Source: Candidatus Nomurabacteria bacterium (GTDB lineage Bacteria > Patescibacteriota > Minisyncoccia > Phycocordibacterales > UBA9973). From it: 15,568 nucleotides of DNA. The notes under the pieces are model-generated. The model saw only the letters and a list, made by a program, of their open reading frames with translations. It had not been told where the DNA came from and made no database searches. Below, piece by piece: positions 12,810-15,568 of this stretch. Location: contig CALRBJ010000003.1 of NCBI GenBank assembly GCA_943354205.1, positions 23,434 to 39,001 of the forward strand, given 5' to 3'. Made by a program: the position numbers and the translations under genes. Numbering within the stretch: position 1 is the stretch's first letter; each line of letters opens with the position of its first letter.

Positions 12810-13631
12810 CTACCGTATCTCGTAAGTAATTATCACATTTGAGGTGATTTTGTTTTCACCGGTTGGAAGATTGGGGACAGGAGGAGTGCCCACGGTGTCA
12901 GCCTCCATGCCCTTGGCATACATGATCGGCCCACCACCATAATTATTTTCAGAAAAGTTTACGATGCGTCCTAAATGTATGTGCAATTCCCTTTCGAGCT
13001 CTGTCGCTTTCTTTTTGGCATTAGCTATCGCTTTGGCGCGGGCTTGGTCCTTGAGTAGATCAGCATTGTCCACGGTAAAATTCGGACCGTATGACTCGGT
13101 GATGCCGAGATCGGCCAAGCCTTTTTCAATGGCGCCGACTTTAGCGGTGTCGCGGATTTTTACTTCGATGGTTTGCGATACTTCATATCCGGAAATAGTT
13201 TGCTTGCGAACAAATGGCGGGCAGTAATCTTGGCTACAAGGCATGCTGGTAGGCGCGCCCATTTGCACTTCGTAATCATACTTTGGATTAGAAATATAAG
13301 AATCGGTCTTTATGTCTTTGTCTGCGATGCCGTTTGCTTTAAGCATTTTCAGTGTGGCAGATATTTTTGTAGAGACAAAAGTCTGCGCATCGGCCACTAC
13401 CGGAGCATCTTTGCGTACGGTGAAAGATATGGTTGCTATGTCGGGAATAGCAGAGATCTCGCCCATGCCGTCGAAAGATATGGTGTTTGGAGCGACGCCC
13501 ACCCTGCCTCCAAATTTTATTTCATTCGATGCTTTTGCCACAAAATACACACAGAGTATGCCGACAAAGACGATCGAGAGAGCTAGTAAAACTTTCTTGT
13601 TTAAATACTGATCTAGTTTTTCATTGTTCAT
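12810..13631 (-). CDS. Membrane-anchored SIMPL-domain (DUF541/YggE-like) protein
   Basis: This is an extracytoplasmic protein of the SIMPL (DUF541) family, which includes YggE and outer-surface oligomeric proteins; the molecular role is poorly defined. The longest frame begins with TTG at 13649, but I choose the ATG at 13631 (273 residues), which gives an ordinary N-in signal anchor: KKVLLALSIVFVGILCVYFVAKA spans about residues 12-34. The SIMPL fold follows: ISFDGMGEISAIPDIATISFTV, then DADKDIKTDSY-type helix and strand, then ISGYEVSQTIEVKIRD, and the C-terminal helix with DQARAKAIANAKKKATELERELH. A CSQDYC pair sits in a loop and might form a disulfide. It ends a three-gene envelope operon behind the histidine-rich protein, and the secE promoter starts at its stop codon. 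Confidence 0.85.
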   Translation of the reverse strand: MNNEKLDQYLNKKVLLALSIVFVGILCVYFVAKASNEIKFGGRVGVAPNTISFDGMGEISAIPDIATISFTVRKDAPVVADAQTFVSTKISATLKMLKANGIADKDIKTDSYISNPKYDYEVQMGAPTSMPCSQDYCPPFVRKQTISGYEVSQTIEVKIRDTAKVGAIEKGLADLGITESYGPNFTVDNADLLKDQARAKAIANAKKKATELERELHIHLGRIVNFSENNYGGGPIMYAKGMEADTVGTPPVPNLPTGENKITSNVIITYEIR

Positions 13632-13669
13632 ATTTTTAGTGACGCGCAATCGGCGCAGAAATTACAAAA

Positions 13670-14170
13670 TTATTTATAAGTGATCACGATCTCGTCCACC
13701 TTGCCGAGCCCTCCGGCATCGAAAGTGCCGACATTTGTGATTTCATAATTCTCAAAGTCGGTATTTTGAATACCGTTTACTGTCATGCTGATGGTGTGCC
13801 CATTTTCGGCTTTGTGACCTAGTACAGAATCTTTCGAAAAATCCTTGCCCCAAGCTTGGAACAGTTTGCCGATGCGAAGCTGGTCTTTGGATACTAGGCC
13901 TGAAAACTCGGCATGCACTATGCCAGAGGTGTCGTGCGTATGGAGCTCCATCGGGTCACCCCCAGCCCCCATGTCGCCAGTGACCCCGATATCAGCTGGA
14001 ATAGATTCTTCTTTGCCATCGATCAAGATAGATACATGCGCATGCCAATGCAAGCCGTTCTTTGCAGCGATTTCACCTTCTACTAGTTTTGGCGCAGTGA
14101 TTATTTTGTAGATACCAAAACCCGCGCCGGTTAAAACTAAAATTATGATTATGTATCTAAGAAATTTCAT
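13670..14170 (-). CDS. Membrane-anchored histidine-rich extracytoplasmic protein (HWHAH/HTHD motifs)
   Basis: This is a 166-residue protein with an N-terminal hydrophobic anchor or signal (residues 4-26) and a small soluble domain outside the membrane. The domain carries a striking histidine set: HWHAH (41-45), HTHD (77-80), H86 in SGIVHAEF, H119 and H125. A conserved-looking GKLFQAWGKDF (101-111) and VNGIQ (131-135) are also present. Similar HWHAH...HTHD...WG proteins occur in archaea and CPR bacteria as far as I recall, but I cannot name the family. Clustered histidines suggest metal binding, which is inference. The start is one base after the FKBP stop (TAATATG), so the two are tightly coupled, and the SIMPL gene follows after 38 bases. 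Confidence 0.8.
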   Translation of the reverse strand: MKFLRYIIIILVLTGAGFGIYKIITAPKLVEGEIAAKNGLHWHAHVSILIDGKEESIPADIGVTGDMGAGGDPMELHTHDTSGIVHAEFSGLVSKDQLRIGKLFQAWGKDFSKDSVLGHKAENGHTISMTVNGIQNTDFENYEITNVGTFDAGGLGKVDEIVITYK

Positions 14171-14171
14171 A

Positions 14172-14636
14172 TTATTTTATTCCAGTGAGCTCTACTTCGA
14201 ATATGAGAGTAGCATTTGCGGGAATCACTGGCGGGTGACCATATACTCCATAGCCGATAGCTGGCGGAATAGTTAGTTTTCTTTTTTCGCCCACCTTCAT
14301 GCCGAGCACGCCTTCGTCCCAGCCTTTTATGACCATCCCAGACCCCAGATCAAAACCAAATGGTTGCATGTGGTTGAATTTTGGATCTACATTTGAATCG
14401 AAAACGGAACCGTTCTCGAGCATGCCGGTATAATTTACCACTGCGTAGTCGCCATTTTTTACTTCTGCGCCTGTGCCCTCTTTTAATGTTTCTATTTTTA
14501 GTCCGTCGTCGAGTGTTTTTGTCATAAGTGTGTGATTATTATTTGTAATTATGCTCTTTGGTTTCAAAAATATAAATAGCAATACTACTGCAAGCACTAT
14601 TATCAACAATGTGATTATTGCGTTTTTTGTTTTCAT
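14172..14636 (-). CDS. Membrane-anchored FKBP-type peptidyl-prolyl isomerase
   Basis: This enzyme catalyses cis-trans isomerisation of proline peptide bonds, here outside the cytoplasmic membrane, and so helps fold exported proteins. Residues 6-25 form a hydrophobic N-terminal anchor (AIITLLIIVLAVVLLFIFL). One FKBP domain follows: VNYTGMLENGSVFDSN (67-82), PFGFDLGSGMVIKGWDEGVLGMKVGEKRKLTIPP with the aromatic pocket residues F and W, AIGYGVYGHPPVIPANATLIFEVEL to the end. The domain is complete, and the 154-residue length fits a single anchored FKBP. An extended -10 promoter lies seven bases before the ATG. It heads an operon with the histidine-rich and SIMPL-domain proteins, which suggests an envelope-quality or surface-protein unit. 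Confidence 0.93.
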   Translation of the reverse strand: MKTKNAIITLLIIVLAVVLLFIFLKPKSIITNNNHTLMTKTLDDGLKIETLKEGTGAEVKNGDYAVVNYTGMLENGSVFDSNVDPKFNHMQPFGFDLGSGMVIKGWDEGVLGMKVGEKRKLTIPPAIGYGVYGHPPVIPANATLIFEVELTGIK

Positions 14637-14640
14637 GAGC

Positions 14641-14646
14641 TAGATT
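14641..14646 (+). promoter_or_regulatory. Possible -10 box of the 41-residue plus-strand gene
   Basis: TAGATT ends exactly seven bases before the plus-strand ATG at 14654, the same spacing as the leaderless minus-strand genes. It overlaps the FKBP -10 box on the other strand by three bases, so the two promoters would compete. It matches the consensus at four of six positions and lacks an adjoining TGn. Confidence 0.35.
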
Positions 14647-14652
14647 ATATCA
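14644..14652 (-). promoter_or_regulatory. Extended -10 promoter of the FKBP operon
   Basis: On the minus strand TGA is followed by a perfect TATAAT (14649 to 14644), seven bases before the ATG at 14636. This predicts a leaderless mRNA. Confidence 0.65.
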
Positions 14653-14653
14653 T

Positions 14654-14779
14654 ATGGAAAAATTCTGGAAAATCGTCGTCTTCATACCCCTCTCTATTGT
14701 ATTTTTGCCTTCATTCCTCATCGTACACTACGGCAATGAAAAATGGTCCAAACTCTTAGGTGAAATTTTTAATGGCTAA
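14654..14779 (+). CDS. Small single-helix membrane protein, 41 residues, plus strand
   Basis: This is an ORF of 41 codons plus TAA, the only plausible plus-strand gene in the window. The product starts MEKFWK, with lysines on the presumed cytoplasmic side. A hydrophobic segment of about 18 residues (VVFIPLSIVFLPSFLIV) follows, and the polar tail HYGNEKWSKLLGEIFNG ends it. It fits exactly between the divergent FKBP gene (ATG at 14636) and the convergent deacetylase stop at 14784, filling a gap otherwise empty in a compact genome. A -10-like TAGATT sits seven bases before the ATG. I recognise no family. The helix, charge layout and fit argue for a real gene; chance remains possible at this length. 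Confidence 0.5.
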   Translation: MEKFWKIVVFIPLSIVFLPSFLIVHYGNEKWSKLLGEIFNG

Positions 14780-14783
14780 TACC

Positions 14784-15530
14784 CTACTCCGCTATTCGTT
14801 TGCTTGAAAATGGATTTGGATTGTTTACTGCTTCTTGGGATACGAGCTCGTATAGGTGTCCGGAATCGTTTTTAAATTTGCCCCAGCCGGCGCGCGCGCC
14901 AGAATAGCCGGCATTTTTTACTGTGTTCATGATTTTTGGGTTGTGCGCGTAGTATGGGTAGACAAAGGTCGTAACCGGAGCACCGATGTGCTCTTCGAGC
15001 ATTTTCTTGCTCTCAACTATTTCAGTATTTAGTTTTTCTTCAGTTAGTTTTGTTAGAAATGGGTGTGTTCCAGAATGCGAAGCGATTTCGAAACCCTTAG
15101 TATGCAAACTTTTCACTTCATCCCAGGTCATATACGGACCATTGTGGACTCGACTTTCTATGGCAAAGGTCGCAGTATAGCCGTATTTTTCCAAAACCGG
15201 CACAGCATTTTGATATTGATTTTTCCAGCCGTCATCGAAAGTGAGCACGACCGATTTTTCTGGAAGAGCAGTCCCAGCTTGCAAGCTCTTTGCCAAAGCA
15301 TCCAAGGTGATCGGGTGATATCCGCGATCTTTCAAATATTTCATCTGCATTTCAAAAGTACCCGGCGATACGCGATAATGCAAAACCATACTACCCTCTT
15401 TTTTCACGGGCTTTTGCGCTATCGAATGCCAGACCAAGATGGGAACATTTTGCACCACAGAAGCCTGCGCTAGGTCTGGCCTAACGATAGAAACAGCGAT
15501 AAGAAAAATAAAAATAGAAAGTCTTTTCAT
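14784..15530 (-). CDS. Exported polysaccharide deacetylase (CE4, NodB-type)
   Basis: This is a 248-residue secreted or membrane-tethered CE4 esterase that removes N-acetyl groups from a cell-wall or surface glycan such as peptidoglycan. A signal peptide covers about residues 1-23 (hydrophobic core LSIFIFLIAVSIV, AQAS near the cleavage site). The early strand VPILVWHSIAQ is followed by catalytic motif 1 TFDDG (97-101, base D99, metal ligand D100). Motif 2 is SHSGTH (151-156, ligands H152 and H156), and motif 3 VYPYYAHN (190-197). This layout and length match the PgdA/YadE-like branch. A leaderless-type promoter precedes the ATG. It is transcribed towards, and ends four bases from, the small plus-strand gene. 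The exact glycan substrate is unknown. Confidence 0.92.
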   Translation of the reverse strand: MKRLSIFIFLIAVSIVRPDLAQASVVQNVPILVWHSIAQKPVKKEGSMVLHYRVSPGTFEMQMKYLKDRGYHPITLDALAKSLQAGTALPEKSVVLTFDDGWKNQYQNAVPVLEKYGYTATFAIESRVHNGPYMTWDEVKSLHTKGFEIASHSGTHPFLTKLTEEKLNTEIVESKKMLEEHIGAPVTTFVYPYYAHNPKIMNTVKNAGYSGARAGWGKFKNDSGHLYELVSQEAVNNPNPFSSKRIAE

Positions 15531-15536
15531 AATCAG

Positions 15537-15545
15537 AATATAACA
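15537..15545 (-). promoter_or_regulatory. Extended -10 promoter of the deacetylase
   Basis: On the minus strand TGT is followed by TATATT (15542 to 15537), six bases before the ATG at 15530, predicting a leaderless transcript. Confidence 0.6.
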
Positions 15546-15561
15546 TACTTGACCGATTGTG

Positions 15562-15567
15562 TATAAT
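15562..15567 (+). promoter_or_regulatory. Possible plus-strand -10 box at the window edge
   Basis: A perfect TATAAT points out of the window on the plus strand. By analogy with the leaderless spacing seen elsewhere, a divergent gene could start about seven bases beyond, outside the sequence. The motif alone supports this. Confidence 0.3.
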
Positions 15568-15568
15568 A

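Noticed and set aside
13173..13586. Plus-strand open frame of 137 residues
   Set aside because: It is antisense to the SIMPL-domain gene and has no recognisable domain or start signal.
13632..13649. TTG start adding six residues to the SIMPL protein
   Set aside because: The ATG at 13631 gives a standard signal anchor; the extra residues add nothing conserved and TTG is a rare start.
15063..15473. Plus-strand open frame of 136 residues
   Set aside because: It is antisense to the deacetylase catalytic domain.
1..15568. tRNA or rRNA genes, CRISPR arrays, insertion sequences, prophage genes
   Set aside because: No cloverleaf-like segment, spaced direct repeats, transposase or phage proteins were found in the gaps, which are all short and accounted for by promoters, terminators or small repeats.

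Overview
The window looks like chromosomal DNA from a small-genome bacterium of the Candidate Phyla Radiation (Patescibacteria), most likely a parcubacterium. This placement is an inference from several things: compact minus-strand gene packing, many short membrane-anchored proteins of unknown role, an abbreviated RecO, a secE-nusG-rplK block that stops before rplA, and a lack of Shine-Dalgarno sequences. UGA is used as a stop (a double UGA ends the 260-residue gene at 10097), so the genetic code is the standard bacterial one and not the UGA-glycine code of Gracilibacteria/SR1.

All genes but one small ORF lie on the minus strand, so transcription runs from high to low coordinates. Reading in that direction: (1) 15.5-12.8 kb is an envelope block. 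It holds an exported polysaccharide deacetylase, a probable 41-residue plus-strand membrane protein, and an operon of three membrane-anchored extracytoplasmic proteins (FKBP isomerase, a histidine-rich HWHAH/HTHD protein, a SIMPL-domain protein). (2) 12.7-11.45 kb is secE-nusG-rplK, preceded by a strong promoter with a structured leader and closed by an intrinsic terminator. (3) 11.4-7.4 kb holds dut, an unrecognised 260-residue gene with its own promoter and terminator, argS coupled to a minimal O6-alkylguanine methyltransferase, and a second unrecognised gene (183 residues) with its own terminator. (4) 7.4-5.8 kb is a two-gene ABC exporter. (5) 5.7-0.7 kb is ileS, an ASCH-domain gene, a metallo-beta-lactamase-fold gene and recO. 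(6) A membrane-anchored surface protein runs off the left edge.

The most striking item is the isoleucyl-tRNA synthetase. A complete histidine-phosphatase (phosphoglycerate-mutase-like) domain of about 190 residues, with all expected catalytic residues, is inserted between the two halves of its second zinc site. The same enzyme carries the altered GxHH form of the HIGH motif and lacks part of the usual C-terminal region.

The second theme is transcription. Seven genes (surface protein, MBL, ileS, argS, dut, FKBP, deacetylase) have an extended -10 box (TGn followed by a TATAAT-like hexamer) ending only 6-8 bases before the start codon. This places the predicted transcript start at or next to the ATG and implies leaderless mRNAs as the normal mode here. 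The pattern also fixes the argS start, since the upstream ATG is part of the promoter, and it supports the small plus-strand gene.
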